Assembly (NCBI GenBank): GCA_020466095.1
Contig: CM035807.1
Span: 95,696,742 to 95,760,741 of the forward strand
DNA length: 64,000 nucleotides
DNA from: Chlorops oryzae
Lineage: Eukaryota; Arthropoda; Insecta; Diptera; Chloropidae
Reading direction: 5' to 3'
Below are positions 49,401 to 61,830 of this stretch, one piece after another. The notes below the pieces were generated by a model. It worked only from the letters and a program-made list of their open reading frames with translations. It was not told where the DNA came from and ran no database searches. Within the stretch, counting starts at the first letter, position 1. Every line of letters begins with the position of its first letter. The position numbers and the translations under genes were made by a program.

Positions 49401-52400
49401 ATAAAACATAAAAAAATGGAACGTGGAAATTGACTTATTGGGTTATTTTGCATTTTCAAATAGGGAAATTTATGCCACTCTCTACAGTGCTTTTTAGTGA
49501 ACCAATGAAGAGAAAGCTATGTGGGAATTAATGAATGAAAATGTCAACTTTTCAACCACAGCCGAAACTGCCTTTAACCAATTCCAAGGGACCGGAACAA
49601 AAAATCCTTACAGCGAGAATTCCTTATGAGGATAAAAAAAGGTCTTACAAATGTAGTGTAAAAGCCTTTAGAAGATTCGCTATGGAGAGAAATTCGCTAT
49701 AAAGAGTTGCGCCTGTATTTTAATGAAAAATTTACTTTCAAGAGTTGAATTGATCTTAGTTGAACTGAAAAGAATAAAAAGTAGATCTCAATAGATTGAG
49801 ACAAAAAATTACACCATATTTTTTTTTAGCTTGGGCATCCATGGCACTTGAAAAAGTCGAAAGAAGCATCTGGATATTTTGTAAAGTATCTCCTCACTGA
49901 TTGTCACTAGTTAAGCATTCAATGGTATCATAGAACCAACCACTCAGAAATAATTAAATATTCAAAAACTTTATTAAAAGAAAAAAATCGAAACTACAGA
50001 GCACTAATTTCCATGGCTGCGTGATTACAGAATTACCCCCCATGTGTGGCAGCAAAGCAAAAGCAAAAAATTGCCAAAGCAATAAATGAACGAAAAACCT
50101 TTTTAGCTACAAAACCAAAAAAAAAAAAAAAAAAATTGAGCACAAAAAAAAACGAAACGAAATGAAAAAATTGTTTGCACGCAAGCGAGCGAAAAAAGCA
50201 AGCGACGAAAGGGTTAAGATGGCGACAGATGCAATCACGCAAGAACAAAAACCATAGTGAGGCGATAAATTGCGAAAAAGCGTTACCGCAGAATAGTAAA
50301 ACACGAAAAAGCTAAAGCAAAAACAGGGACCGAAAAAGTTGAGTCGATCTAGCCCGAATTTTACATACCCAGCTCCCAAGCCTTTTATGCTTAAATATGC
50401 TCTGCACTTTTACCCTTAACATTTCTCATACAATCTTTTAAAAATCCTTCCCAACTTCTCCATCAGATAATCATGCCTGAAGATCGTCCTTGTGGCCCAT
50501 TATATCAGTCCCATTTCGACTTGACTGGTACAAGCTTTCGGAAAGAGACTTGCCTCTAGTCGGACAGACAGTTGGACCAATTTGTTTCAGTCGATTCGAC
50601 CTTTCTCCTGTTTAAGAGATTATAGTTACATATGTTTCTATAAACACATATGCCTTAGTCCGTCTCGTTACAAGATCCCCACGAACTGAATATACCCTAC
50701 TGAAGCTAAGGTGTAAAAGTAGGAAAAAAATTTAAAAAAACCCCATCATAACATCGTGCTGTGTCCTTGGTATCACTTGGAGCTTCCGTTTTTCCGTTCA
50801 TTTTCATTTTCAAACGAAACAACGCTTGTGACGAAAACGCGATTTGACAGTGAGAAGGCAAACATTCGTTTCAGCCAAAGCGTACCCGGGAGGCGGACGT
50901 GCTTTCGTTGAAACACAACGAATAATGCTTTCTCCTCAGGCTTTACCCGAACATCGCGCTGTCGTTTGCCATCAACGCATAAAACTCCCGTCAACTAAAA
51001 GCGGAGTACATAAAATTGAATAATGTCTAAAACAATAGGAGAAAATCCCAGGGAAAAGGTTGGCGATAGCAAAAGAAAAATGAAAAGTTAAAGGAAAAAA
51101 GAAAAACTGAAAAATGGAACTATCTGAAACTCAAATGCAGCGACATTAGAGTACCATGCATAATTTCCTATCTCTTTGAGATCCTGAAAGTTGTCAGCAA
51201 AAAGTATCCATTTTGTTTCCCCCAATGTGCCTCTACAGTGCACAACAGCACCACAATATCAAGTGAAAGTTTGAATGAAGCGTGCGTTTAATATTTATGA
51301 GAAATTTAGGACAAAAAAAAAAAAAAAAAATAATAATAATAATAATTACTTGTAACGAAGCATTTTATACAGCTACATAATATCGTGGGGTTGTGTACTT
51401 ATATAGGTATCGGGTGAATTGGGGTGTTCAAGTCTTGTTTGGAAGACCTAGGAAGCAGGCGGTATCTGATGTTCGCAAGGAGGATGAGATTATGACTGAA
51501 TTTTTTTGAACTAAAAAAATTCTATTACTTTCTAGTTGAGAAAGGATAGTTTTGATAGTGTGTGCCAATTAGAATATGAAATGTTAAGCAGCCATGAGGA
51601 GCGATTCTAAATATTTTTGGGGAGTTTTTCCGTGTCGAATCAACCTTGCTAAGCACACTAGAAAAATTAATATAAGGGAACCAAATATTTTGAAAGTTTC
51701 TAAGGTCATCACCAGGGCTCGGATATATATGCATTTATAAATTTAAAGCATACTTTATGGAGTAAAAATTTTGTTCAACTCACATAAAGTTAAGATTCAA
51801 ATAGATTATTAACTTCAATAAGAATTTTTATGAAGGTAGAAAAGCCGTTTGAAGTTCAACTTCACTAGACTTATTCGCAAAATGTTGGTAAGAAAAGTTT
51901 TTCCCCCATAAAGTATGCTTTAAATTCATAAATGCATATATATCCGAGCCCTGGTCATCACATTTTTTCTCTTATTGACGATTCGAAAACTTCCTTAATC
52001 CGCGGAGAAAAATATTCTAGGTAAAAGCTCACAGATAATATTCATTTAGAATAGGTCTGTATAACTCTCTATCCATCAGAATGTACAATGACTCTGAGTA
52101 AAAATAAATGAAAAAGAGATCGGGGAGAACTACTCTTGGAACAGAAAATATTCCCAGCAGGCACTTTTCAATGACAGCTCAAACTTAGGGAAGAAAAACT
52201 CCGCTGACAAGGAATAGTACTAAGTAGTTAGCGTTGAACTAATCGCAGAATAGGTTGGATTCGAATTTCATATATCTGTAATATAAAGCAAATTAGTCGA
52301 TAAAATGATGCCGAAATATTCAAATTCACAGAATCGAATGACAAACAAAAAGAGCAATACTATAAAGTCCATATTTTCCTGCAATTGTAGCTCTTCATTT

Positions 52401-55400
52401 CGAATCATACCATATTTTAATTAGTATCTCTTCCTTGAGCATAGAGAGATGTGCTGTTTAATTCAAAAGAAAAACAAAACAAAATGAACATTTCATTTAA
52501 CTTTTCACTTAAATATTTAATGCTTGATATGAAGTATAACAGCGCCGGAAGCGAGAACAACAAGCATAAATTGTGCAATCCTTCGAAAATACAGACACAC
52601 ATCAACGTTTTACAAATGCAGTTAACAACAAGGAAATCAAATAAATACAACAAAAATAAAAAGTAGAAAAAAGCAATAAAAAAAAAAAAATGTAGGAGGA
52701 ACGAAAAAACAGAGAAGCAGAGCGAAATAAATAAATAAATGAATGAATTTTTGGAAGTCAACACAAAGCATTACAACTAGAAAATGCATTAAAAATGCAA
52801 GCGAAAAATTTACAGCAAATAAAATCAGCGAAAGCATCATGCATACACATGTACGAAGCACGGATACGAGCGCAGACAAGAACGGAATTGAGAAAGCACG
52901 AAAACGAAATTTCCACAACAATCAAAAGCGGATGTTGCAGGAAACGAAACAAAGATTCTTCACATACACGATAAATGCAGCAGAAATGCAACCGACACAA
53001 GCGAAAACAAAACGATTCGAAACAAAACAAAATAACACAAAACGAAACGAGGAATGAGATACAACGGGAAAGTTTTTCCGCCAGTTTTTCCTCATGCTAT
53101 ACACTTGAACTTACATTTTGTAACGTCACTTCCTCCCAACAACAAACACATAATAAAGGCAAAAAAAAAAAGAAAAACGAAAAAAAAAATAAACCGCGAG
53201 AAGACGTAAGGTTGCCAGAAAGTAAGTGGCCGTACAACTGCAGGACAACAGAAAGGTGCAATGTCAGAAGAGCTGCACTAACAAAGTAAGGCGCTAAGTT
53301 AGCCAAGTTTGTTAAGATCCTGACATGACTGCTTGTAATGGTAAAAAAAAAAAAACACGAAAAAATAACCATATATAAGTAGGTATATATAAGAAAGAAA
53401 GAAAGAAAAAAACAGGAAAACGGGAAAACAAAACGACAGGACAACAAACGCGAAAGGACCGAATGCATTATTTGCAATCGTCAGTCGATGATAAAACCCT
53501 AACTTAAGTACCTACACAAAAGAAAAAGTTTGAGTTTTTCTTTTGAAATGGATCTGTTGGTGTAGTGTTAAGGATTATACGAAAAGTTTTCTCTCTCTCC
53601 ATGTTTGGTTTTTCTTCCTTTTTTTATTCATTCTTGAATTTTATAAGCTTGAAAGTTTGCTGAAAGGTAACTTTTCTTAAAACTACATTTTTCTGATCCG
53701 ACTTTCGCAGTTGAAATTCGGAATGAAAATTTCTTGAGGTCGTCTTAACTTTTTGCATTCTGATTTCCCTTGAAGGAACTTTAAATTTATTTGACGTAAA
53801 CCGCCATAATTTAATAGAAACAGCACGGAATTCCATTTAAGGTTATGAAATTGCGATACTCGTTGCTTGAACAGCAGAATTTTGACTGAGGCAGCTTAAT
53901 TCTAAAGTTAATTTTATGAGTTCTGAGCTGATTGCTAGTCAAGCCATCTTTGGTTGTCGTGATAGGTCTTGAGTCCCGATCAACCCTTTGCTGATTCCCG
54001 AATAAATCGACGGATCAGTGCCCGCCCGATTCAGGTTACTTTTCCTTGTAGTCAATGCACACTTTCTAACCAAGATCCAAATCGAGTTGTTTCTTCAACC
54101 TGTCACGACTTGAACACATCGGCGGAGCAAGGCCACAGGAACCGTTAAAAGTAACCACCGGAAAACTCTTAATTGGGGATTTTAACTTATCATTCTTTCC
54201 CTGTCTGATCTCTAGTGCACAAAAAAAAAAAAATAAAAAAATAAATTCATCACCTAAAAGTATGCTTTTGAATGTTTAGAAAGCAATTTATAGCGTTTTA
54301 AGGCCTTAGCCTTCGGATAGGTGCGTTCATACGAAGGGGGTGCTTCTAGGTATTGAAGTATTTTCAGCACGCCGGGGAATAATGACCTCAACCATTTTCG
54401 GTGCTTTTAATAAAATTATCCGGGGATTACTTTAATCCTGATTTGAATGAATCCAGTGTCAAAATATCATTTCGACATCAAAAGTGGCTGCTTTGAGAAT
54501 TATGAGAATAGACGAAAAAAAAGTTTACCGAAGGCTTTTTAATTAGCTTCAATTCCTTTTGGTAAGGACATAAGAACGATTGTTATCCCCTCAACTTAAT
54601 GTTCTTCGGTTCCTTCAGACATCCTTGAATTAATTCTTTTCAAGATGTTTACTTTGCACAAGCGTGAAAGATTAAAAAAAAAACTGCCAATTTTTCCATT
54701 CGAGGATACTCAAACGAATTGAATTGAAATTCCAGGAATATGCAAAGCCGCGAAAAGTGCAACATTATGCTATTGGAGCAGAAGACAGAACAGAACTCCT
54801 ATAAGAGCTTATGAAAATCCAAGTTGGGATTATAAAAGAAAAACAACGCTAAGAGAAACAAGGGGGGAAAGGACTACCAAAGAGATGAAAAATCAGTTAA
54901 AATTCTCCTTTTAACAGGTATTGCGAGAAGTATAAGCATCCATTGTTGTCTGAGTGCCCACGTTTTAAATCCAATTTAACAAATTGACTTGGCCAGGCGA
55001 ATTGAAGTTGTTGCGAAGACAAAGTAGAATAAAAAAAAATAACACAAAAAAGAAACAAAACGCTAGCCTAACGACAGGGAATTTTCAACTTTTATTCGAA
55101 GCAAGCGCAATGAATTCGCACAATAAACATTAACTTTAAGGCACTTCAGAATTTCGAAATTAGAGAGCAAAAGAAAAAAAAGTAAGAAACAAGTCAACGA
55201 TTTTAATGTACCCAAGACGACAAAGTTTCAACAAGTTTTGAGCTAAAAGTTTTTATTGAATTCGTTGTGGTGGAATTTTTATTTTTATTTCATTTTATTT
55301 GTTCCCCCTATTTTAATTTTTTGAAGCTTGCTTTGAACCATTTTTAAGTAACAATTAAACTAAAATGTTCATCAAAAGTCACATTGAGACGATCGTCAGA

Positions 55401-58400
55401 ATGAATTCTCTTTTTGTGGAAGTTCAAGTTCCAAGAAACGGTAAGAGGCTGTGACTGGGGAAGTAGTGCCTAGGGAAATAGTTCAAGCTCTTAAGTAGGG
55501 AAGTTAAAGGAAAGACGAAAAAATTATCATTCAAAAGAATTTAGATGCGGACAGCCTCGGGTTAGGCGGGCCTTTGTATCTTAATACACATCAGTTAAAA
55601 ATTCGTTGGCCTGGAAATTCTTCTTCTTTTTGCGTGTTCAAATGTAGAGACCTCTCTCGGGGTCCGGAAATCGATACCAGTTCCTCTATTTTGATCTGTT
55701 CTTTGCATCATCCGAGGTAGGTCCCACAGCCTTTGTATTTTTGGTGTGTAGCCCGCCCTGTTTTGCTAAAATATCCTCATTTCCTCTCAAGACGTGTCCA
55801 TATCAGCGTAGCCTAGTCTCCCGCAATTTCCCAATAATTGGAGCAACTACGTTACGGCTACGCATGTCTACGTTTGGAACATTATCTAAAGGGGCCAAAT
55901 ATTCACTTTTTTGATAGTCTTCCGCCAACTCACATTTATAGTATTGCCATAAAGTTGGTATCCTAGGTTATCTCTGGATAAAAGCAACATAAAAATATTG
56001 TGAAATATGATAGGCACTCATCACATTTGATAGATTTTTGGTTTGGGTTCCTTAAATCTATTTCATGTCATTGTAGTTTATTGAAATAGGTACCTAATAA
56101 AATTTACTCTGAAGGCCCGTCAAATATTTTGCATTCAAGTGTCTGCAACAGCGATAGAAGCTACTCGGAAATGATATTTCCAATTTTCAATATTGTTGAT
56201 GAATAAAATTCCTTGGAAAATTTCGAAAAATTGCGTCCAGCCGAGGGCTGACGAAGATAATGTGGCATTGATTGCACAAAATTCTATAGACAACAATTCA
56301 TTTGCTATTCTCTTGATTTTGGCAACAATTTCCCCCACACGTTTATGTGCGATGTTCTATTTTGGTTTTACTATTGCACACAGATCCCATCGGTTTGCTC
56401 GAGGCAATGCATTTACAATGTACATACATAGGAGTGTGTAGGTAAACGAGAGATTTTAGTGGTGATATTTTTGGCTTTATTTTTGGTAATTTAAAATTCC
56501 AATTGCCTACCCAGCTGCGGGCGCTTTTATTGCAACGAAAATTTTCCACAAAATTTTTGGTAAATAAAAACAAAACACACGAAATACAAACAATGGCGGC
56601 AAATGATGGAACAGTTCAAATAACTAAGCCTAGAAATGCTATATTCGATTTGTGCATGTGTTTGTGTGTGTGTGGTGATTACCACGAAAAATTGTGCAAT
56701 TCCAGCATATCCTTTTATTTTTCATTTTTGCTTATTATTTCCACCGAACCGAAAGAAATTCGAAGCACTTTCTTAATTTAGTTTTCCGAAATGCTTTCGA
56801 CAAAATTACGGAGTGCCGAAATGGAGCTATTGAAGTCTTTTGTTCGCTGGGGATAAAGGTTTCGAAACAATATCGCAATTACTTAATGAAAGGAAAACGA
56901 TTTTATTGCAGTTATACTTAAGGTATATCTTAGTAGAAGAATAAGAAGTAGTATACCGGTAAGATTTGTTCCAATTAAGCGCGAAATGGTTCTTAAAGTT
57001 TCTTGGCGACACAATGACCCTTTTCTTCTCAATTGCAATTGCGTAATTATTTTGCTCGTACAATTGAAAGCTCGAATTCACTTGAACAGTTTCGAAATTG
57101 AGTAATTAATTAATTGAGAAGCGATATTAGGACTCCGGAAAAGACTTCGTTATTTTCGTCTTTTATCGAAAACGCTCTCAGAATTTTCTTCACATACAGT
57201 AATGACCGGATATGGGAACTTTAAATAAATACACCTACAGATTTTAGGTGATTCTGGACAGGACACAATTTCACCGATTTATTTTCAATACAATAAGGAA
57301 GCACAGTTGCCAAATGTTTAACCCTTTTGAGCTTGAATTCTTCATATTTTTGTATATTTATATATAAGAGGAGTACTTTCTTCAATTGCTTAAATATAGC
57401 TCAGTAGAGTATATTTTATATTTTTTTTATTTTAAATTTTATTTGACAAATGGTTTTGTTAAAAACGCGAAAAAGACTTATTAAGACTTCACGCACACAA
57501 CAAAGAAATTCAACAAAAATCCAATCAAAATAAAAATAAAACACTATCACATCAAAGCATAAAAAAAACCTGCCAAAAATCGAAAAATGTTCGTACAAAC
57601 GAAACGCGAAAACAAACAAAAAAACGCGAAAATCCCTGTCCCATGAACATTTTTTCGCAATTAAAAAGCCCAACAAGAAACGCATGTCAAGGATCAATTG
57701 CTTCCCGTTCATGATAAGTTCATACTCATACGTTCAAAAGAGGAATGCAGAAAAGACAATTAATTACGAACGTAGGGGAACGCTGTTGCGACAAAAAACA
57801 AAAAAGGAAAAACAAAAAAGAAATGTTATTCGTATTTTTGCACGTTCGTTCGAACGGTTTTTTAAAAAGGTATCCAATGAGACCACAATGGTCGCTCCCC
57901 TTTGCGGTCGGTTGCACAAAGTTGCCACTCATTTGTAACATGAAATGCCAGAATGGAAAGAGGTCACGAATGACCACCAACAACCGGCAACACCAACGAC
58001 TAATAGCGCCCCGAAAGCCTCATTGACCACGAAATGCAATGAACGACTCCATACTCAGTTCTGTTGGAGTCCTAGCAGGACGAGCGGACGGACGAATGGA
58101 CGGACGGACGAACGATTGCACGAACGAAGGAACGTATGAACAAACGAAGTAACGCCACACCGCATTGTGCACCGAGTGCTGAGAATCCATGATGTCTGCG
58201 CCGCACTAAGATGAATGAGTCCGGTTCGACAGGTATTGGGAATGTGCAATGTGTGCTTAAAAATTTTTACAATTCACGTTGTGTGCACGCGGGCGTTAAA
58301 AATTGGTGGTTTTACAAATTTACACCGGCCCCCAAGGGCACCTCATACACTTGCCAATAAAATACATTTGAGGGTCTGGTGCCAATGTCCGCAGACCGTA

Positions 58401-61400
58401 CACCTTGCCCTTTGTCGTGTCCTGCACGCAGTTGAGCATTCGAAAGCTATTGAGACATCTTCTTCTACGGCCATGAGAAGCCGCTCAAGTTGATGGATCG
58501 ATGGATTTTGAAGTGTTGCATGGTTGTACTCCAAATGACCATTATTTTTTGTTGTGTGCATTTTATTATCTCTTTTCTCGCATTCTCTTTGTTTTGTTTT
58601 GTTTTGTTTTAGTTTGAATGTTACTGTTGCTGCGTATTCATTGAAGTTCGAGAAATGAAAAATCACCCAACGTCGCAACATATTTTCCAACAAATTTCGA
58701 GAGCCCTCCGCGATACAAAACAAGGGCAGACAAAGACAAACAAAAAAGAGGGCGAAAAACAAAAAAGTCAAATAAATAAAAACAAAAAACAAACCGAAAA
58801 GTAAGAGGACCATCAACAAACTTAGGTACTTACATTCATTTCCTGGCATCGTGTGTCCCGTCAAACCGGGCATTCCACCAACTGACATTCCGCCGCCCAT
58901 GACACCGCTGCCTGGATGATGATAGCTGTAGCCATTTTGTGTCGCATACAGTGCGGTCTTTTGGTCCTCCATGCTCAGTGCCAAGTCCATCGAATGTTCG
59001 AGTGCTTTGTTGTCTAGCCCACTGGCCGGGTAGTATGGCGGCGGGGCTTGGTTTTGCTGTGCAGCGACTATCGACGGACGCACCGAGTCCATTTCGTAGT
59101 CCTTTGCAGCGGCGCTCTTCTTCGATTGATTGCGCTTGCAGCGACAGAACATCAGCAGCAAACCGACGAACAATGCGAACACAATGCAAGAGACAATTAT
59201 GGCTATCAGAGTGGGTGTGGTTAGGGCGGATGCCTCTGCAATGTAAGCTCGCCCGACTGAAAAACAGACACAGACACAAAAACAGAAATAAGAGAAATCA
59301 ACGATGGTTGACATCAGGAAAAATTTCATGCAATTAATTTGCTAGAGTGACAAAAAATAAAAATAAAAAAATGAAAGATATGGAGGTGATTGAGCGCATT
59401 AATGGGGTTCTCCTCGGTTGCAATAACTTCATTTTATCTACTTAAAAAATTTAAAAAAAAAAGAAGGAAAATTTTTTAATATTCCTCTTCATCGAGATTC
59501 GACAGGACTTTTGAACTTTCACATTCAAAGGTAACCACTTAAGTGGGTTCGAAAAGAGGTTGTTGTCAATCACCTGGCAGGCTCGTGAATTAGTTTTCTA
59601 ATACTCTACTGTTCCTACTTACTTTCGGCTGTCGTGTATTCGCCGCAGTGTTCATGGTTGGACCGCAAGCACAGTTTCACGCGCACCGTTGGGCTATTGT
59701 CGTCCTCCAGCGCCAGAGTGTTCATGTCGTTGTCGAAGCCCTCGTCGTCGATGTCGTTGCGTCCGCCATGAACGGTCCGTCCTAGCGAACGACCAGCGGC
59801 GCTGCGGCGCGGTGCAATATGCCGATCAATCACGGTCTCCTTAAACGTTGGACCATTGCCCGACAATTGCAAATTCACCGTTTCGACAATTTCCCATGCA
59901 GCAGCTGGCGTCTCGCCGTTCACCATTGTCTCGACGACGGCAATGAGCGATAGACAGGTCGCACCAACATTGATGCCCAGCGTACGTGATTGCGGCTCGT
60001 AGGTAACGTGCAATGGCGGTGGGATTTTGTTCACCTTCGTTGTGGTCATAATTTCGTTCGAATATGGCGAATTGCCTTTCGTATTGAGTGCATTCACTTT
60101 AAAGGCGTAGCTCTGGTGTTGATCTAGCGGCGATACCTTACAGGGATTGTCGCGATGGCAATCGAATTCTAGCCACTCAGTGTTGCTCGTCGTCAGGCTA
60201 GCACAGTCGGGAATCATTTGTTCTTCGCGCGGCATAGCGACACGACGATAGCTAACGAAGAATTTCGTATTGCTCAGACCACCATCGAAGCCGGGATCCC
60301 AGCCTAGTGTAACGTAATTGGGACCCACGTCAACGGCGCGTGTGTTCGTTGGCTTCTCCGGTGGACCCTTCTGCTGCAGACGTATGGGAGCACGAATTGT
60401 GTCCATGGTGTTTGCAACGCGGCACGTGTACTCGCCATAGTCGGCGTGGCTGAGCGAATTGATGCGTAACACCGAGGTGTAGATGTCATTGTTGTCGGTT
60501 GTTGTGCTAATCTCATAATGGCCATCTGAAGACATTGTTAACGGCGAGGGATTATTACCAAATTGCCATTGGAATTCGGGCTTGGGGTAAGCCTGTACGC
60601 GACAGACAACTTCCGCCGTTTCGCGTATATCGTAAGCGACTTTATTGTACTGATGCAATACCAGCGGTTCGTGTTCGATACGCAGCTGCATGCTGGAATT
60701 CGCCGAGTTCACTTCGTTCTCATACAGACAGGTGTATAGGCCGCGGTCGGCAGGGACTAGTTGATTTGCTCCAGGGCGGGCTTTGCCACGGAATTTGAGC
60801 ATGCTCTGTACAGTGACCATTCCGTTGGGTCCCTGGACGGGGTTCGTAACGACTTCGTAGAGATTCAAATCGGGCAGAATTTCCGAACCGTCCTTCAGCC
60901 AACGTATCGAGGGCGCCGGCTTGCCCTTAGCACTGCAAGTTACTGCGAAATCGGTTTCCTCCACACGTTTCGTCATGTGCTGTTGTAGCTTTGCCAAGAA
61001 CTGTGGCGGCTGATGGATCTCAAGGACGATTGTTGCCATTTTACCGATACCCAATTCGTTGACCGCATGACAATGGTATTTGCCTTCGTTTCCCAAATGT
61101 GCTTTCGGTATCGAATACTGTGGGCCCTGCGCCAAGATCTTCTGGGTGCTCGAGAATTCGCCGTCGATGTCGCGGAACCAACGATATTGCGGAACGGGCC
61201 ATCCCGGTGGGTTAGCCGAGCACGTGAGCGTCACGCCGTTACCAACATGCACCACTGGCTTATTGGGTGTAATCGATGCCTGTCCGGGACGATGGCGTAC
61301 GAGCAAAGCGACCGTAGAATTGCCAACACGTTCGCTGCGCTCTTGACCGTGCGATTGCATAATATTCACGGCACGGCAAATGTAATTACCCGCATGCTCT

Positions 61401-61830
61401 GCACGCACGGACGAGAGCGTCAGCACATCGCCGGAATAACGAAATTCGGGTGCGCCCTCCTTCAGCCATTCGATTGTAATTGGCGACGGATTGGCGGTCA
61501 CATTACACCGAATATTAATCGTTTCGCCCTCTTCGGCCTCGCGCGTCTTCGATTCAATCACGACAGTGGGCGGATAGAGGACGTCAAGGAAGAGCTCCTG
61601 CTCGCCCGTCTTGCCGAGCCCATTATCTGCTGAGCAAGTGTATTTTCCGCCATCCTGTACGCTGACGCGCAGTATCGTGTGAACCAGCGAGGAACTAATG
61701 AAGCGGCCATTGCGTGTCCACCGGACGTTCGGCACTTTCGGCTTCGCGTCAACGTTACACTCCAATTTCGCAGTACGATCACGTTCGACGCGCAGTGGGT
61801 TTTCGGGGCCCACTTCGACGCGTGGATAAT
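36921..61830 (-). CDS. ed: Echinoid cell-adhesion protein, 3' four exons
   Basis: Echinoid is an Ig-superfamily adhesion molecule of epithelial adherens junctions. In Drosophila it acts with E-cadherin, modulates EGFR and Notch signalling, and binds the PDZ proteins Bazooka and Canoe through its C-terminal EIIV. Here four exons on the - strand, 61830-59623, 59256-58834, 49282-48911 and 37105-36921, join in phase 1 throughout and encode about 1062 residues: five Ig domains, FN3 sequence, a transmembrane helix and a long tail ending VIREIIV. Fly Ed is about 1330 residues with seven Ig domains, so the signal peptide and first Ig domains must lie upstream of the window. The paralogue friend-of-echinoid shares the ectodomain, but the tail and the EIIV end favour ed. 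All splice sites are consensus and there are no breaks. It converges on the sushi/MAM gene. Confidence 0.92.
40425..40455. repeat. (TG)n microsatellite
   Basis: An uninterrupted tg dinucleotide run after gtctggc, within an ed intron. Confidence 0.85.
41798..41960 (-). mobile_element. Possible mariner-like 3' end remnant
   Basis: acagggtgtgatcattaggt then tccgagactgg after a TA resembles a mariner-type terminal repeat. On the - strand the adjoining frame reads PTVEISLAVISELPRSIF then a stop, as if the end of a transposase ran into the terminus. No second end is visible. Weak, motif-level evidence only. Confidence 0.25.
44869..44890. repeat. (AC)n microsatellite
   Basis: A cac/aca run ending before tttcacagtg, within an ed intron. 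Confidence 0.8.
48712..48921 (+). CDS. Small ORF with a PPxY motif, antisense edge of an ed exon
   Basis: A 69-codon frame from ATG 48712 (MAERQTARADSP), through FDDNLSYDIATNPS and a MPPTYEQC segment, to TGA 48919-48921. PPTY is a WW-domain ligand motif. Codon third positions are not strongly biased. It lies opposite ed and its last 11 bases overlap an ed coding exon. A caaacag sequence upstream could be an acceptor and a gtatgg inside could be a donor, so it may be an exon fragment. The composition is protein-like, but no family is recognised. Confidence 0.25.
   Translation: MAERQTARADSPLRFDDNLSYDIATNPSIQRGAPVMPPTYEQCIKWPHRSFNQRINLSINEVWKDLPKC
48911..49282 (-). CDS. ed: ed exon, middle of cytoplasmic tail
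   Basis: 372 nt, phase 1-1, between a gccaacag acceptor and a gtaagt donor. It encodes 124 residues starting WVNMGYIENNYSNSN, then SQDSLWQVKM, several Tyr-rich stretches (PTYGYDPL, DDYAAYPHL) and a basic KPKKRVDQHL end. The repeated tyrosines suggest phosphorylation or adaptor sites (inference). Confidence 0.93.
50340..50718 (-). mobile_element. Degraded mini-me/DINE-like element, copy D
   Basis: Reading on the - strand it starts ttttacaccttagcttcagt then agggtatattc, the same head palindrome type as the other copies, and has a residual gacaga tract (tcggacagacagttgg, 50560-50575). The far end is unclear. Confidence 0.45.
51713..51953. mobile_element. Intact hAT-like MITE with 8-bp target duplication
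   Basis: A 241-bp element whose ends cagggctcggatatatatgc (51713-51732) and gcatatatatccgagccctg (51934-51953) are perfect complements. The inverted repeats run about 48 bp with one mismatch. It is flanked by identical 8-bp direct repeats gtcatcac at 51705-51712 and 51954-51961. CAGGG termini with an 8-bp duplication are typical of the hAT superfamily. There is no coding capacity. The clean ends suggest fairly recent insertion into the ed intron. Confidence 0.9.
54250..54310. repeat. Dispersed repeat, copy 1
   Basis: cacctaaaagtatgcttttg then aatgtttagaaagcaattta resembles the segment at 63830-63885 (cacctaaaggtatgcatttg then aatatttaaaacccaattta). Confidence 0.45.
55690..55890 (-). pseudogene. 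LINE reverse-transcriptase C-terminal remnant
   Basis: On the - strand the frame reads APIIGKLRETRLR, a stop in place of Trp, then YGHVLRGNEDILAKQ. That is the conserved thumb/linker region of many LINE polymerases (IxxKLRExRLRWYGHVxRxxED). The TGG to TGA change and later frame loss mark it as dead. It is isolated in an ed intron with no other recognised domain. Confidence 0.6.
58834..59256 (-). CDS. ed: ed exon, transmembrane helix and proximal tail
   Basis: 423 nt, phase 1-1, between a gtttttcag acceptor and a gtaagt donor. It encodes 141 residues: a short extracellular stem (IGRAYIAEASALTT), the helix LIAIIVSCIVFALFVGLLLM, a basic stop-transfer CRCKRNQSKK, then a tail with a PPPYY motif and a Gly/Met-rich end (GGGMSVGGMPG). 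The hydrophobic MKFFLM... stretch preceding it in the open frame is intron, not a signal peptide. Confidence 0.94.
59257..59622 (-). other. ed intron, 366 bp
   Basis: A short AT-rich intron with a gtaagt donor (59622) and a T-rich acceptor tract (59257-59285). No other feature. Confidence 0.9.
59623..61830 (-). CDS. ed: ed ectodomain exon: five Ig domains and FN3
   Basis: A single 2208-nt exon (phase 1-1, 736 residues) after a ttttcttgcag acceptor. Ig domains by residue within the exon: 4-88 (Cys25/66), 89-180 (Cys109/152), 183-273 (Cys204/254), 276-386 (Cys299/368) and 390-486 (Cys410/470), each with the core Trp and a YxC motif. An FN3 domain follows at 491-600 (VTLGWDPGFDGG...YAFKVNALN), then a less canonical FN3-like region to 735 with an acidic linker (NDIDDEGFDND). 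Several NxT/NxS sites are present. The hydrophobic stretch just upstream that looks like a signal peptide is the intron pyrimidine tract. Confidence 0.95.

Larger units (their letters stand above)
49283..58833 (-). other. ed intron, 9.6 kb
   Basis: It holds a degraded mini-me/DINE-like copy (50340-50718), a complete hAT-like MITE (51713-51953), a LINE remnant (about 55690-55890) and A-rich tracts such as acaaaacga repeats near 53000. The reading frame of the upstream exon stays open for about 163 codons into this intron. Confidence 0.8.

Noticed and set aside
59257..59329. Hydrophobic N-terminus (MKFFLM...) before the ed transmembrane exon
   Set aside because: Intron sequence upstream of a strong cag acceptor; phase and domain order require splicing.
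61013..61633. 206-codon + strand frame
   Set aside because: Exactly antisense to the ed Ig-domain exon; a shadow of a GC-richer coding region.
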